In this document: positions 41,848 to 50,745 of the stretch, one piece after another | How the letters are laid out: every line of letters starts with the position of its first letter | Position numbering within the stretch: position 1 is the stretch's first letter | NCBI RefSeq assembly: GCF_002953255.1 | Contig: NZ_CP026498.1 | Location: forward strand, 9,745,605-9,809,604 | DNA length: 64,000 bases | Reading direction: 5' to 3' | Source of the DNA: Streptomyces sp. CB01881 | Lineage (GTDB): Bacteria; Actinomycetota; Actinomycetes; Streptomycetales; Streptomycetaceae | Position numbers and translations under genes: made by a program | Notes under the pieces: generated by a model | What the model was told of the DNA's origin: nothing | The model's database searches: none | Seen by the model: the letters and a program-made list of their open reading frames with translations, nothing else

Positions 41848-43176
41848 GTGGCCACGGAAGCCCACCCCGCCCCCGTACCGCCGCCCGCCGGCGGGGCCGC
41901 AGACAGGGCGGCCGGCCGTCCCGTACCCGAGCTGCCGGCCGAGGCCGTCGCGCGGTGGCAGGCCGAGAAGGCCGACCTGGTCGAGCTGTTCGCGCGGGCG
42001 CAGCGCGAGCTCGGCGGCGTCGCCGCGGTCCGCCTCGGGCCGCGGCCGACCGTCGTGGTCACCGACCCGGAGGCCGTGCAGCACGTGCTCGGCCGCCACC
42101 CGGACCGCTACGTCAAGCGCTCGCACCGGGCCCGGATGCTGGCCGGGGAGGGCGTCCTCTCCGCGACCGGCGACGCCTGGAAGCGCCAACGGCGCATGCT
42201 CCAGTCCCAGTTCACCGGCACCGGGATGCGCCGCTACGAGCAGCGGATCGCCGAGGCCGCCCGCCACGCCGCCGACCGCTGGGCCGGGTACGCCCGTACC
42301 GGGGAGCGGTTCGACGTCGGCGAGGAGATGCGGCGCTTCGCCCTGGACACTATCTGGCGGGCGCTTACCGGCCGCCCGCTGGACGACCGGACGGACCGCG
42401 AACTCGCCGCCGTCGCCCGGGTGGTGGCCGCGATGCCGACCCTGCCGGCCGACGCCGCCGGGATCCCCGAGGCGGTCGCCGCGGACCTTGCACGGATCGA
42501 CGCGGTCGCGCACGCCGCGATCGACGCCGCCCGGCGCGGCCCGGCCGGGGACGGGCTGCTGCGGGTACTGGTGGAGGCGGGCGAGGAGGACCCGGCGTAC
42601 ACCGACCGGCTGATCCGCGACGAGCTGGTCACCCTGCTGGTGGCCGGGCACGAGACCACCGCCACCACGCTGACCTGGCTCTTCCTCCTCCTCGACCGCC
42701 ACCCCGAGGCCCGTGTCCGGGCGCTGGCAGCCGGGCCGGAGGGCTCGCCGGAGCGGCGGGAGGCAATCCAGGCGCTGGTCAGCGAGACGCTGCGGCTCTA
42801 CCCGTCCGCGTGGATCCTGCCCCGGCACGCGGCCGAGGACGACACCCTGCTGGGCCACCGGGTCGAGGCCGGCACCGACGTCATCGTCAGCCCCTACCTG
42901 ACCCACCGCGACCCGGCGCTCTGGCCGGACCCGGAGCGCTTCGACCCGGACCGGTTCACCACGGCCGGCGCCCGTCCGGCTCACCTCGGTGCCTACTACC
43001 CCTTCGGCCTGGGCGCCCGCGCCTGCCTGGGCACGCAGTTCGCCGTGCGGGAGACCACCGCCCTGCTCGAAGTCCTCCTCCCCGCGTACGCGCCGCGCTT
43101 CCTCTCCACCCCCGCCGGCGCCGCCTACGGCATCACCGTCCGCCCGGACGGGCCGGCCCCGGCGGTGCTGGGCTGA
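41848..43176 (+). CDS. Cytochrome P450, 442 aa
   Basis: Soluble bacterial P450. The I-helix motif AGHETT is at 266-271, the K-helix ETLRLYP follows, then DPERFDPDRF, and the haem-binding loop YYPFGLGARACLG has the thiolate Cys at 393. The C-helix WKRQRRMLQSQF fits the CYP102/CYP4-like bacterial group rather than the usual CYP105/107 style. GTG 41848 follows GAGGAGCACCCCC. No ferredoxin or reductase gene is adjacent, so it must use shared partners. Substrate unknown; a fatty acid or terpene is plausible for this motif style. Confidence 0.93.
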   Translation: MATEAHPAPVPPPAGGAADRAAGRPVPELPAEAVARWQAEKADLVELFARAQRELGGVAAVRLGPRPTVVVTDPEAVQHVLGRHPDRYVKRSHRARMLAGEGVLSATGDAWKRQRRMLQSQFTGTGMRRYEQRIAEAARHAADRWAGYARTGERFDVGEEMRRFALDTIWRALTGRPLDDRTDRELAAVARVVAAMPTLPADAAGIPEAVAADLARIDAVAHAAIDAARRGPAGDGLLRVLVEAGEEDPAYTDRLIRDELVTLLVAGHETTATTLTWLFLLLDRHPEARVRALAAGPEGSPERREAIQALVSETLRLYPSAWILPRHAAEDDTLLGHRVEAGTDVIVSPYLTHRDPALWPDPERFDPDRFTTAGARPAHLGAYYPFGLGARACLGTQFAVRETTALLEVLLPAYAPRFLSTPAGAAYGITVRPDGPAPAVLG

Positions 43177-43182
43177 GCAGAG

Positions 43183-43214
43183 CCCCGGTCGTGCCCGCGC
43201 GGGCACGACCGGGG
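43183..43214. terminator. Bidirectional terminator after P450
   Basis: A perfect 32-nt palindrome, CCCCGGTCGTGCCCGC and its complement with no spacer, 7 bp past the P450 stop. Confidence 0.88.
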
Positions 43215-43230
43215 CGGGGTCACGCCGGGG

Positions 43231-43985
43231 TCAGGGGTAGGCGACCACGGTGGACGGGGTGGTGGAGGTGCCCGACGTCGCGGCGCCGGTGCCGTTGACC
43301 ACGTGCTCGTACTGGCCGTTGCCGCCCAGCGAGACGACCAGCAGGTCGTGGAACCTCACGCCCGGCCGGACCGGGGCCTCGAAGCCGTGGTCCATCCGGA
43401 TGGTCGGGTCCACGTTGAAGTAGCAGTAGCTGCCGAGGCCCCACCCCTCGTGGCTGGTCACGGTGTCGTCGACCTTGTAGGCGGCGAAGCCCTTGGTCGC
43501 GCCGTTCTGGACGGCGGCCTGGTTCGGCGCGTCGTCCGCCTTCTCGTTCTGGAAGAAGATCGTCCGCCCGCGCTCGCCGGACCACTCGACGTCGTACTTC
43601 TTGAAGTGCTCGACGAAGAGCCCGGTGCCGGGCACGTCGTCGCCGCGGACGAGCAGGCCGTAGTCGGCGGGGTTGGTGTTCCAGCCGACGCCGGCGCCGT
43701 GGTCGGCGCGCCAGATCCAGGTGCGGTCGATGATCACGTCGTCGCTGTTGACCACGGCCCCGGCGGTGGCCGAGCCGGGGCCGGCGCCGCCGACGCGGAT
43801 GAAGACGTCCTGGAGGGTGGTCGGGTCGGCCGCGTGGTGGGCGGTCGCGTTGTCCGGGCCGATCTGCACCAGCACCGGCGAGTTGACCGGGCCGGCGTCG
43901 ACCAGCAGGCCGGCCAGCCGGACACCGTCCACGTCCGCGACCTTGATCGCCGTCACCCCGTTGTCGGGGACGACGGTCGCACCGT
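43231..43985 (-). pseudogene. Beta-helix/adenylyl-cyclase-like secreted protein, C-terminal fragment
   Basis: The minus-strand frame reads GATVVPDNGVTAIKVADVDG, LQDVFIRVGGAGPGSATAGA, VNSDDVIIDRTWIWRADHGA and FFQNEKADDAPNQAAVQNGA to TGA 43231. This is the C-terminal part of right-handed beta-helix proteins that Streptomyces annotations often call coagulation-factor or adenylyl cyclase-like. It has no start; the homology ends where a GH1 fragment on the opposite strand begins. Confidence 0.7.
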
Positions 43986-44226
43986 CCACGACCCCGAGCG
44001 CACCGCCTACCTCGAACAGCACCTCGCCGCCTGCGCCCGCGCCGCCGCCCAGGGCGCCCCGCCGGCCGGGTACTTCGCCTGGTCGCTGCTGGACAACTTC
44101 GAGTGGGCGTACGGCTACGACAAGCGGTTCGGCCTCGTCCACGTCGACTACGCCACCCAGCGCAGGACGGTCAAGACCAGCGGCCACCGCTACGCGGAGC
44201 TCATCGCCGCCCACCGGGCCCGCTGA
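43976..44226 (+). pseudogene. GH1 beta-glucosidase, C-terminal fragment
   Basis: The plus-strand frame gives TVHDPERTAYLEQHLAACAR, then GYFAWSLLDNFEWAYGYDKR and FGLVHVDYATQRRTVKTSGH to TGA 44226, an unmistakable GH1 C-terminus. No start or catalytic glutamates remain. The preceding GH1 part is found downstream at 46242-46421, so the gene order is scrambled. Confidence 0.85.
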
Positions 44227-44274
44227 GGCCGGGCCGCTCGGGGCCCCGCCCTGCACCACCGGGCCCTGGACGGC

Positions 44275-44772
44275 TCAGCGACCGGCTTCCCGGCCGCCCG
44301 CGGCCCGGTGGCGCAGCCCCTCCTGGGCGGCGACGTACTTGAGCATGAGACGGGCGAACTCCAGGCGTTCGCGCTCGGTCCACCCTTCGGTGACCTGCTC
44401 GAAGGCGGAGCGCTGGTGCCGCCGGAAGCGCGTCATCAGGTCCCGGCCGGCGGGGCTGAGATGGAGGACGGTGCGGCGGCCGTCCTGCTGGGAGGCGGCA
44501 CGGATCAGATAGCCGGCGGTGATGGAGTCGGTCACCATGCGGCTGGCCACCGACGGGTCGACGCCCAGGTGTTCCGCCACCGCGCCGACGGTGACCTCGC
44601 GGGCCTCGTCCTGCTCGGCCTCCAGGACGATGTTCAGGACCAGGGTGCGACCGAGGTCCTTCTGGGCGATCGGGTTCTCGACCTCCAGAAGGGAGGAGCG
44701 CCGCAGCTTCCCGAAGGCCGGGCCCACCGCGTCCAGCAGCTCGTCAGCCGTTCCCGGCTCGTGCTTCGTCAT
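44275..44772 (-). CDS. MarR-family regulator, 165 aa
   Basis: Winged helix with EVTVGAVAEHLGVDPSVASR then MVTDSITAGYLIRAASQQDG, QDGRRTVLHLSPAGRDLMTR (wing) and a C-terminal helix RERLEFARLMLKYVAAQEGL. It is divergent from the NmrA-like gene with a TGCATG/CATGCA palindrome between, so it likely represses that gene and itself. ATG 44772 is preferred. Confidence 0.9.
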   Translation of the reverse strand: MTKHEPGTADELLDAVGPAFGKLRRSSLLEVENPIAQKDLGRTLVLNIVLEAEQDEAREVTVGAVAEHLGVDPSVASRMVTDSITAGYLIRAASQQDGRRTVLHLSPAGRDLMTRFRRHQRSAFEQVTEGWTERERLEFARLMLKYVAAQEGLRHRAAGGREAGR

Positions 44773-44826
44773 GCCCCCATCGTAACTGGATGACCGCTCG
44801 AAGGCATGTGTTGACATGAAAACGTG

Positions 44827-44842
44827 TGCATGTAAGCATGCA
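44827..44842. promoter_or_regulatory. Probable MarR operator
   Basis: TGCATG-TAAG-CATGCA, 6-bp arms, in the gap between divergent marR and the NmrA-like gene. A related GGCATGTG lies about 30 bp upstream. Confidence 0.6.
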
Positions 44843-44871
44843 TATGTCTACAGCAACGAACGGAGCTTCCC

Positions 44872-45720
44872 ATGACCATCCTCGTCACCGGCGCCCGCGG
44901 CAAGGTCGGCCGAGCCGTCATCGACCTCCTGCACGCCGCCGGCCACACCGTCCGCGCCGCCAGCGCCGACCCCGCCCAGCTGACCGTCCCGGCCGGCGTC
45001 GAGGTCGCCGAACTCGCCCTCGACCGACCCGGGACCTTCGCCGCCGCCCTGCGCGGCGTCCGCCAGGTCTTCCTCTACCCGCAGCCCGCCGGCATCCACG
45101 AACTGGTCGAGGCCGCCGAGGCCGCCGGTGTCGAGCACGTCGTCCTGCTCTCCTCGTCCTCGGTCCTCGGCCCCGCCGCCGCGAACGACCCACTCGCGAG
45201 CCACAGCCTCCTCGTCGAGCAAGCGCTCGCCGGCTCCGCGCTCACCTGCACCCTCCTGCGCCCGGACGCCTTCGCCAGCAACTCCCTCGGCTGGGCCTGG
45301 TTCATCGGCAACTCGACGCCGGTCCAGCTCGCCTACCCGGACGCGCACATCGCGCCGATCCACCCCGAGGACATCGCCGACATCGCCGTCGCCGCCCTGA
45401 CCGGCGACTCCCTCACCGGCCGCGCCGTCACCCTGACCGGGGCCGAGTCACTCACCTTCCGCGAGCAGCTCGCCGTCCTCGCCTACACGCTCGGCCGCGA
45501 GATCGAGGTCGAGCACATCACCCGCGCCGAGGCCGAGCAGCAGATGGGCCGGCACATGCCCGCGCCGATGGTCTCCTCGCTGCTCGACCTGTGGCAGGCC
45601 GCCGACCGGCACGGCCCCGCCGTCATCGCCGACACCACCGAGACCCTGCTCGGCCGCCCCGCCCGCTCGTACCGGCAGTGGGCCCGCGAGAACGCCGCCG
45701 CCTTCACCACCGCGCGCTGA
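44872..45720 (+). CDS. NmrA-like NAD(P)-binding protein, 282 aa
   Basis: Atypical short-chain dehydrogenase fold. The dinucleotide motif TILVTGARGKVGRAVIDLL is at the N-terminus, followed by VRQVFLYPQPAGIHELVEAA, EHVVLLSSSSVLGP and the substrate-domain TLLRPDAFASNSLGWAWFI. It lacks the YxxxK catalytic pair of classic SDRs, as NmrA relatives do, so it may be a redox sensor or quinone-type reductase. It is controlled by the divergent MarR and followed 26 bp later by a second MarR-like gene. Confidence 0.9.
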   Translation: MTILVTGARGKVGRAVIDLLHAAGHTVRAASADPAQLTVPAGVEVAELALDRPGTFAAALRGVRQVFLYPQPAGIHELVEAAEAAGVEHVVLLSSSSVLGPAAANDPLASHSLLVEQALAGSALTCTLLRPDAFASNSLGWAWFIGNSTPVQLAYPDAHIAPIHPEDIADIAVAALTGDSLTGRAVTLTGAESLTFREQLAVLAYTLGREIEVEHITRAEAEQQMGRHMPAPMVSSLLDLWQAADRHGPAVIADTTETLLGRPARSYRQWARENAAAFTTAR

Positions 45721-45746
45721 ACCGACCCGCCCCTCAGGAGCAGCAC

Positions 45747-46160
45747 ATGAAGCCGATCGGCTACTGGCTCAACCGCACCGACCAGGCCCTCACCGGCCGC
45801 ATGAACGCCATGCTGGCCGAGTTCGGCCTCACCCGGCTCGCCTGGCAGGTCCTCAACGTCGTCGAGGACGACCCGCAGGCCACCGACACCGCCGTCCTGA
45901 CCGTGCTCGCCGCCAACGCCGACCCCGCCGACCTGACCGCCGCCGTCTCAGCCGTCCTCGCCGACGGCTGGGCGACCCGCCCGGGCCCGGCCCGCCTCGC
46001 CCTCACCGGGAGCGGCCGCGCCCGCCTCACCGGCGTCGCCGCCCGGGTCGACGCCTTCCGCGCCCTGTCGACGGCCGGCATCTCCCCGGAGGAGTACCGC
46101 ACCGCCGTCGCCGTCCTGGAGCGGATGACCCACAACCTGGAGACCGGGGCGGGGCGGTAG
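45747..46160 (+). CDS. MarR-like winged-helix protein, 137 aa
   Basis: A small MarR-type protein: KPIGYWLNRTDQALTGRMNA then MLAEFGLTRLAWQVLNVVED at the N-terminus, a degenerate recognition region (ADPADLTAAVSAVLADGWAT) and LALTGSGRARLTGVAARVDA for the wing and last helix. CAGGAGCAGC precedes ATG 45747. It is probably cotranscribed with the NmrA-like gene and may regulate a different target. Confidence 0.82.
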   Translation: MKPIGYWLNRTDQALTGRMNAMLAEFGLTRLAWQVLNVVEDDPQATDTAVLTVLAANADPADLTAAVSAVLADGWATRPGPARLALTGSGRARLTGVAARVDAFRALSTAGISPEEYRTAVAVLERMTHNLETGAGR

Positions 46161-46181
46161 GGCCCGTGCCGCCCCGCCCGG

Positions 46182-46238
46182 CTACGGCGCGTCGGCCGGG
46201 TCGGCGGCGCTCACCGGGACGTCGGGGCGGCGGAACCA
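46182..46238 (-). pseudogene. Duplicate of the permease C-terminus (19 codons)
   Basis: 46178-46239 is nearly identical (two visible changes) to 48279-48340, the last codons of the amino-acid permease. The minus frame reads WFRRPDVPVSAADPADAP then stop. It is joined directly to a GH1 fragment on the other strand. Confidence 0.8.
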
Positions 46239-46241
46239 GTC

Positions 46242-46421
46242 ACCGCGATGCCGTGGGAGGTGCACGCCCCCGGCCTCGAAGAACTGCTGCTGCGCCTCAC
46301 CCACGAGTACGGGGTCCGGCGGATCTACGTCACCGAGAACGGCGCCGCCTACCACGACACCGTCGCCCCCGACGGCACCGTCCACAACCCCGAGCGCACT
46401 GCCGCCCACCGGCGGCGGTAG
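46242..46421 (+). pseudogene. GH1 beta-glucosidase, internal fragment
   Basis: The plus frame gives TAMPWEVHAPGLEELLLRLT, then HEYGVRRIYVTENGAAYHDT and VAPDGTVHNPERTAAH, followed by RRR and a stop at 46421. YVTENGAA holds the GH1 nucleophile Glu. It fits immediately before the C-terminal fragment at 43976 but lies 2 kb downstream of it. It shares the DG...TVHxPERTA stretch with that fragment. Confidence 0.82.
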
Positions 46422-46426
46422 GCCGG

Positions 46427-46455
46427 GGGCGGCCCGCCGCACCAGCGGGCCGCCC
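46427..46455 (-). terminator. Terminator after excalibur gene
   Basis: Perfect 11-bp stem GGGCGGCCCGC with GCGGGCCGCCC and a 7-base loop, just past the stop at 46464. Confidence 0.8.
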
Positions 46456-46463
46456 GGCACCGG

Positions 46464-47306
46464 TCACTCGCAGGCGACGCCGTCGTTGTCGCGGTCGAGC
46501 CCCGCGCGGTACCCGGGGTCACCCCGGTGCAGTGGGGCGGCCCCGGCCGCCCGGGCTGCGGCGCAGTTGGCGTAGTACGCGGCGCCGCCGCCTCCACCGG
46601 AGGTCGCGCCCCCGCCGCCGCTCGCCGAGTCACCACCGGTGGACGTGCCGCCGGAGGTCGAACCGCCCGTGCCGGAGCCCCCGGCCGCCGAACCGCCGCT
46701 CGCCGAACCGCCCGACGAGGTGCCGCCGGAGGAACCGCCGGCGGAGGACTGCTCGCACGCGACGCCGTCACCGTCCGCGTCCAGCCCCGCGCGGTACCCG
46801 GGGTCACCCCGGTGCAGCGGGGCGACCCCGGCCGCCCGGGCGGCCGTGCAGTTCACGTAGTACGCACCCGCGGCGGGGGTGGGGGCGGGCGTGGGCGCGG
46901 GCGGTGCGACGGCCGTCGGGGGCGCGGGCGTGGGAGTGACCGTCGGAGTCGGCGCGGGGGTCGGGGTCGGCGTCGGCGTCGGGGTGGGCGTGGCCGACGG
47001 GCTCGTGCTCGCGGTCGGTGCCGGGGAGGCCGGGCCCGCGGTGGAGGACGAGGTGGCGGCCGCGGCCGGCTGGACGAGATCGGTGCGGTCGGGCTTCGGG
47101 TCCGCGAGCACCGCGCCGAACCAGATCAGGCAGTAGATCCCGCCGATCACACTGACGGCCACCTTCACCGGCCGCTGCCAGAACGAGGTCCACACCAGCA
47201 CCAGGCCGACCGGTGGCACGAAGAGCAGGGCGAGGACGATCGCTGCAGGCCGACGCCACCACGGGCGGGTCGGAGCGGCAGCCGGTGGGGGGTACGCGTA
47301 GGTCAT
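46464..47306 (-). CDS. Membrane-anchored protein with two excalibur Ca-binding domains, 280 aa
   Basis: A Pro-rich N-terminus (AYPPPAAAPTRPWWRR) is followed by two hydrophobic segments (AAIVLALLFVPPVGLVLVW; VAVSVIGGIYCLIWFGAVLA) and a long Pro-Thr repeat linker. The first excalibur domain (YYVNCTAARAAGVAPLHRGD to DADGDGVACE) follows, then a Gly/Ser linker, and a second nearly identical domain ends the protein (DRDNDGVACE). The DxDxDGxxCE loop binds calcium in this family. The two copies are also near-identical in DNA. Probably an extracellular wall-associated protein; role unknown. Confidence 0.85.
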   Translation of the reverse strand: MTYAYPPPAAAPTRPWWRRPAAIVLALLFVPPVGLVLVWTSFWQRPVKVAVSVIGGIYCLIWFGAVLADPKPDRTDLVQPAAAATSSSTAGPASPAPTASTSPSATPTPTPTPTPTPAPTPTVTPTPAPPTAVAPPAPTPAPTPAAGAYYVNCTAARAAGVAPLHRGDPGYRAGLDADGDGVACEQSSAGGSSGGTSSGGSASGGSAAGGSGTGGSTSGGTSTGGDSASGGGGATSGGGGGAAYYANCAAARAAGAAPLHRGDPGYRAGLDRDNDGVACE

Positions 47307-47671
47307 TGGCCCATCAGAGCACCATCCAGCCACCGACCGCGCAGAAATAGATCACATTTCAACCACATTCCGGACAAGGAAATGTCAGCTCCCCGCGAGT
47401 ACACCGATCCCGGCCCGGAACCCGACCGCCCGGCCCTCGGCCGCTGCGAGGGCGCACCTTTGACGTCGTGACGGATTCCGACGTCGCCGACTCCCGGCAG
47501 CGGCCGGGCGCGCACGGAACTCGCGCCGCACCACTGATGCCCCGTCCCGGTTCCCGTCTGCAGCCGTTCGGGGGATACCCGCCCGCTCCCGGTGCCCCGG
47601 GCGCCCGTCGCGGGCATCCGTCACCCTCGTCGACCCTCCGCACACCAGGAGGGCGGTTCAGAGGAGAGGCC
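47307..47671. other. Intergenic divergent promoter region
   Basis: No supported gene. An A/T-rich patch near 47340-47390 (AGAAATAGATCACATTTCAA) is the likeliest promoter area. Confidence 0.45.
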
Positions 47672-48181
47672 ATGGATGACGAGCAGGTAGTGCCGGCCCA
47701 GGACGACGCGCTCATCTCACTGAGGGAGTACTCCGCACCCGACACCGTCCCGGGACTGCACCGCCTCATGGCCGAGATCGACGAATCCGGCCACCCCACC
47801 GCACTGCCGCTCTCCTTCTCCGGCGTGAAGGTGCTCGGCGATGTCGTCACCGGGGACGCCGCCTTCGACCTCCGCCTCGGGAACGAGACCAGCGGTTCGT
47901 TCCGGGTCCTGTTCTTCGTCCCCGAGGACGACACCGGGACCCTCCTGCCGCCGCCGTACGGCGACCGGACCGACGGCACCGCCATCCTCTTCCCGGGGGC
48001 CGCCGGCTTCCTCTCCCCCGGCACGCCCGCCACGGACCGCCGCCGCGGCTACGGCATCCAGCCGCCGAAGGTCTTCACCTGTCCGAACGGCATCCTCGTC
48101 GCCGGCCGCTGCGACCTCTACGGCGACTACACGATGATGGGAAGCCTCGGCTTCCAGGTCACCCTCGGCCCCCGCCCGTAG
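47672..48181 (+). CDS. Hypothetical protein, 169 aa
   Basis: ATG 47672 follows GAGGAGAGG. It begins MDDEQVVPAQDDALISLREY. A beta-rich core follows (PLSFSGVKVLGDVVTGDAAF; SGSFRVLFFVPEDDTGTLLP), then FTCPNGILVAGRCDLYGDYT with two Cys. It has no signal peptide. Family not recognised and no operon partner. Confidence 0.68.
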   Translation: MDDEQVVPAQDDALISLREYSAPDTVPGLHRLMAEIDESGHPTALPLSFSGVKVLGDVVTGDAAFDLRLGNETSGSFRVLFFVPEDDTGTLLPPPYGDRTDGTAILFPGAAGFLSPGTPATDRRRGYGIQPPKVFTCPNGILVAGRCDLYGDYTMMGSLGFQVTLGPRP

Positions 48182-48282
48182 ATCCCGGGCCTGCACCCGT
48201 CCCTCGGGGGTACGGGACTCCGCGCGCCCGCCACGTCCGCCGGCGTCCTCGACGATCACGCCCTGCAGCGAATCCGGCCCGG

Positions 48283-49860
48283 CTACGGCGCGTCGGCCGG
48301 GTCGGCGGCGCTCACCGGGACATCGGGGTGGCGGAACCAGGAACCCTGGACGGCCCACTGGACCAGCATCAGCACACCGCCCAGCACCAGGGCCCCGATG
48401 CCGATGACGGTCACGCCGCCAGTCTCCCCGAAGATCGGCAGGTTCACCGAGGTCGCGCCGTAGTTCGGGTCCGCGTAGACGTCGAAGGCGCCGTAGCAGA
48501 AGAAGTAGAGCAGCATCACGCCGCCGACCAGCGGGCAGAGCCCCTTGAAGACGAAGTCCTTGACGCTCCTGGTCAGCACCCGCCGGTAGTACCAGACGCA
48601 GGCGAAGCCGGTCAGGCCGTAGTAGAAGGCGATGCCGAGCCCCACCGAGGCGATGGAGTCGGCCAGCACGTTGCCGCTGATCGCCGTCAGCAGGACGTAG
48701 AAGGCGATGGACGCCACGCCCATGCCGATCGTGGACCAGGTCGGGGTGAGGTGGCGGGGGTGCACCCGGCCGAACGGAGCGGGGATCGCCTTGTGCGCGG
48801 CCATCGAGAAGGAGGTCCGGGCCGTCGGCAGGATGGTGGTCTGGGTGGAGGCCGCGGCGGAGGTCAGCACCATGAAGATCAGCAGCTTGCTGAGGAACCC
48901 GCCGAATCCCGCAGTGCCGAACACGGCGTCACCGAGGCCGGACAGCACGTCGCCGGAGTTGTCCTCGTTGCCCAGGCCGATGCCCTCCGTCCCGACGCCC
49001 GCGAACGCCAGCGCCGAGGTGGACACCAGGGTGTAGATCAGCAGGAGCAGCACGGTCGAGATGACCGCCGCGCGCCCGGGGGTGCGCTTGGAGTCGGCGG
49101 TCTCCTCGTTGACCGAGACGGCCGTGTCCCAGCCCCAGTAGATGAAGACCGCGGCGAGCATGCCGGCGGTGAACGCGCCGGTGGAGGCGACGTTGAAGGG
49201 GTTGAACCAGGAGGCGCTGATGTGGACCGCCGTGGCGGGCGGGCTGCTGCCGTAAACCTTGACCAGGGCGGTGACCGACAGCAGGACCAGCATCACCACC
49301 TCGACCGAGAGCAGCCAGCGTTGCAGGGCGGCGGACAGCTCGATGCCGACGTAGCAGATCGCCGTCATCACGATGATCCAGACCACGCCGGCGATGGACG
49401 TCCACACCGTGCTGTCGGCGAGCGAGTCCAGGCCGAACAGCCGGAATCCGTAGACTCCGGCGATCTGGGCCAGGTTCGCCATGACGATGATGTCGGCGAT
49501 GATGATGCCCCAGCCGCCCATCCACCCCGTCCGCGGCCCGAAGGCCCGGGCGGCCCAGGTGAAGGTGGTGCCGCAGTCCGGGTCGGAGGCGTTGAGCTCC
49601 TTGTAGGCGTAGGCGATCAGCAGCATCGGGATGAACGCCAGGACGGTGATGATCGGGGCCTGGAGCCCCACACCGACCACGATGATGCCGAGTGTCGCCG
49701 CGAGGCTGTAGGCGGGGGCGGTGGAGGCCAGGCCGATGGCGACGGAAGAGACGAGTCCGAGCGCGCCGGTCTTGAGCCCCTTCTCGCCCGCGCCCGAGCC
49801 GGTCGTTCGTGGTTCGACGGCCGGGGCCGGACCGTTGGGGGACTGCGGCACCGATCCCAC
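48283..49860 (-). CDS. APC-superfamily amino-acid permease, 525 aa
   Basis: About 12 membrane helices. The first shows the APC consensus GALGLVSSVAIGLASTAPAY then SLAATLGIIVVGVGLQAPII. Later segments include GTTFTWAARAFGPRTGWMGG and IYWGWDTAVSVNEETADSKR, hallmark positions of the amino acid-polyamine-organocation group. It imports amino acids or amines with protons; the substrate is unknown. GTG 49860 follows GGGGGAGGAG. A short copy of its 3' end lies at 46182. Confidence 0.92.
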   Translation of the reverse strand: MGSVPQSPNGPAPAVEPRTTGSGAGEKGLKTGALGLVSSVAIGLASTAPAYSLAATLGIIVVGVGLQAPIITVLAFIPMLLIAYAYKELNASDPDCGTTFTWAARAFGPRTGWMGGWGIIIADIIVMANLAQIAGVYGFRLFGLDSLADSTVWTSIAGVVWIIVMTAICYVGIELSAALQRWLLSVEVVMLVLLSVTALVKVYGSSPPATAVHISASWFNPFNVASTGAFTAGMLAAVFIYWGWDTAVSVNEETADSKRTPGRAAVISTVLLLLIYTLVSTSALAFAGVGTEGIGLGNEDNSGDVLSGLGDAVFGTAGFGGFLSKLLIFMVLTSAAASTQTTILPTARTSFSMAAHKAIPAPFGRVHPRHLTPTWSTIGMGVASIAFYVLLTAISGNVLADSIASVGLGIAFYYGLTGFACVWYYRRVLTRSVKDFVFKGLCPLVGGVMLLYFFCYGAFDVYADPNYGATSVNLPIFGETGGVTVIGIGALVLGGVLMLVQWAVQGSWFRHPDVPVSAADPADAP

Positions 49861-50001
49861 CTCCTCCCCCTGACCCAGCCGAGGACCTCGGATGTGATCA
49901 TGGGGCCGAGAGAATTCCCGCTCTGAACCGACGATACTGCCGCCGCCCCCCGCAGGCCCGCCGGGACCGGGGCGCCCGTGCCGGGCCTGTGCGTACCCGG
50001 T

Positions 50002-50529
50002 TCAGCCGGCGGCGTGCTCCTTCAGGAAGGCCCCGGCGTGGGCGGCAGCCTCCTCCTTCGTGGCCAGGGCGGGCGCGGCGGCAGCCCCTCCCAGCGTTCC
50101 GTCCGCGCCCCGGCCGGTCCACCGCCACCCGGCCGACGACGCCTCCCGGAACAGCTCGGCGGTGCCGCCGAACAGTTCGAGGCCGCTCGCCCCCGCCCCG
50201 GAAGCCGCCGGCCTCTCGACGGCGTCGGGCCACTTCTTCCGGGCGCCCTGCCGGGTGATACCCCACGCGGCACCCAGCCGCTCGTAGCTCGCACCGTAGG
50301 ACCCGGCGGTCTGCGCGGCGATCGCCGTCAGCCGCTTGACCTCCTCGTCCACCACCTTCCAGGTACTGAGGACGGAGAGGGCGACGTCGGCTGGGTCCCC
50401 CGCCCACATGAGGTCCGCGGGGAGCCCGGTCTCCCGGGCGCGCAGGGCGGTGGCGAGCGGATTGAGGGCGTCGAGCAGGGCCCTGTCCAGCGCGGTCAGT
50501 TCCTCGGTGGTGATCTCAGGCTTCGGCAT
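50002..50529 (-). CDS. Hypothetical HTH-like protein, 175 aa
   Basis: It starts MPKPEITTEELTALDRALLD. Residues 60-105 look like a helix-turn-helix (YGASYERLGAAWGITRQGAR then KKWPDAVE). The C-terminal 60 residues (GWRWTGRGADGTLGGAAAAP) contain a Trp/Gly motif and a helical KEEAAAHAGAFLKEHAAG. It is possibly a DNA-binding regulator related to small Streptomyces proteins with this GITRQGARK motif. A TGGCATATGCCA palindrome at 50580-50591 upstream of its start could be its own operator. Confidence 0.7.
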   Translation of the reverse strand: MPKPEITTEELTALDRALLDALNPLATALRARETGLPADLMWAGDPADVALSVLSTWKVVDEEVKRLTAIAAQTAGSYGASYERLGAAWGITRQGARKKWPDAVERPAASGAGASGLELFGGTAELFREASSAGWRWTGRGADGTLGGAAAAPALATKEEAAAHAGAFLKEHAAG

Positions 50530-50745
50530 GACGACAACTTTAGTTACCGCTTCGGCGTTCGACAACCGGAGTTTCCAAGTGGCATATGCCAAAACAGGCC
50601 GGTTCATCCCGCCGGGCGGGGCGGCCGCCTGCTCTACGTCGACCTCACCCCCCTCGTGTCCGAGCCGTGTACGAGCACCGGGCATCCGCAGCAGTTCGGC
50701 CCGCCGCGCTCGGGGGCGAGCGCGGCTGGCGTTGAACAGGGCCTG

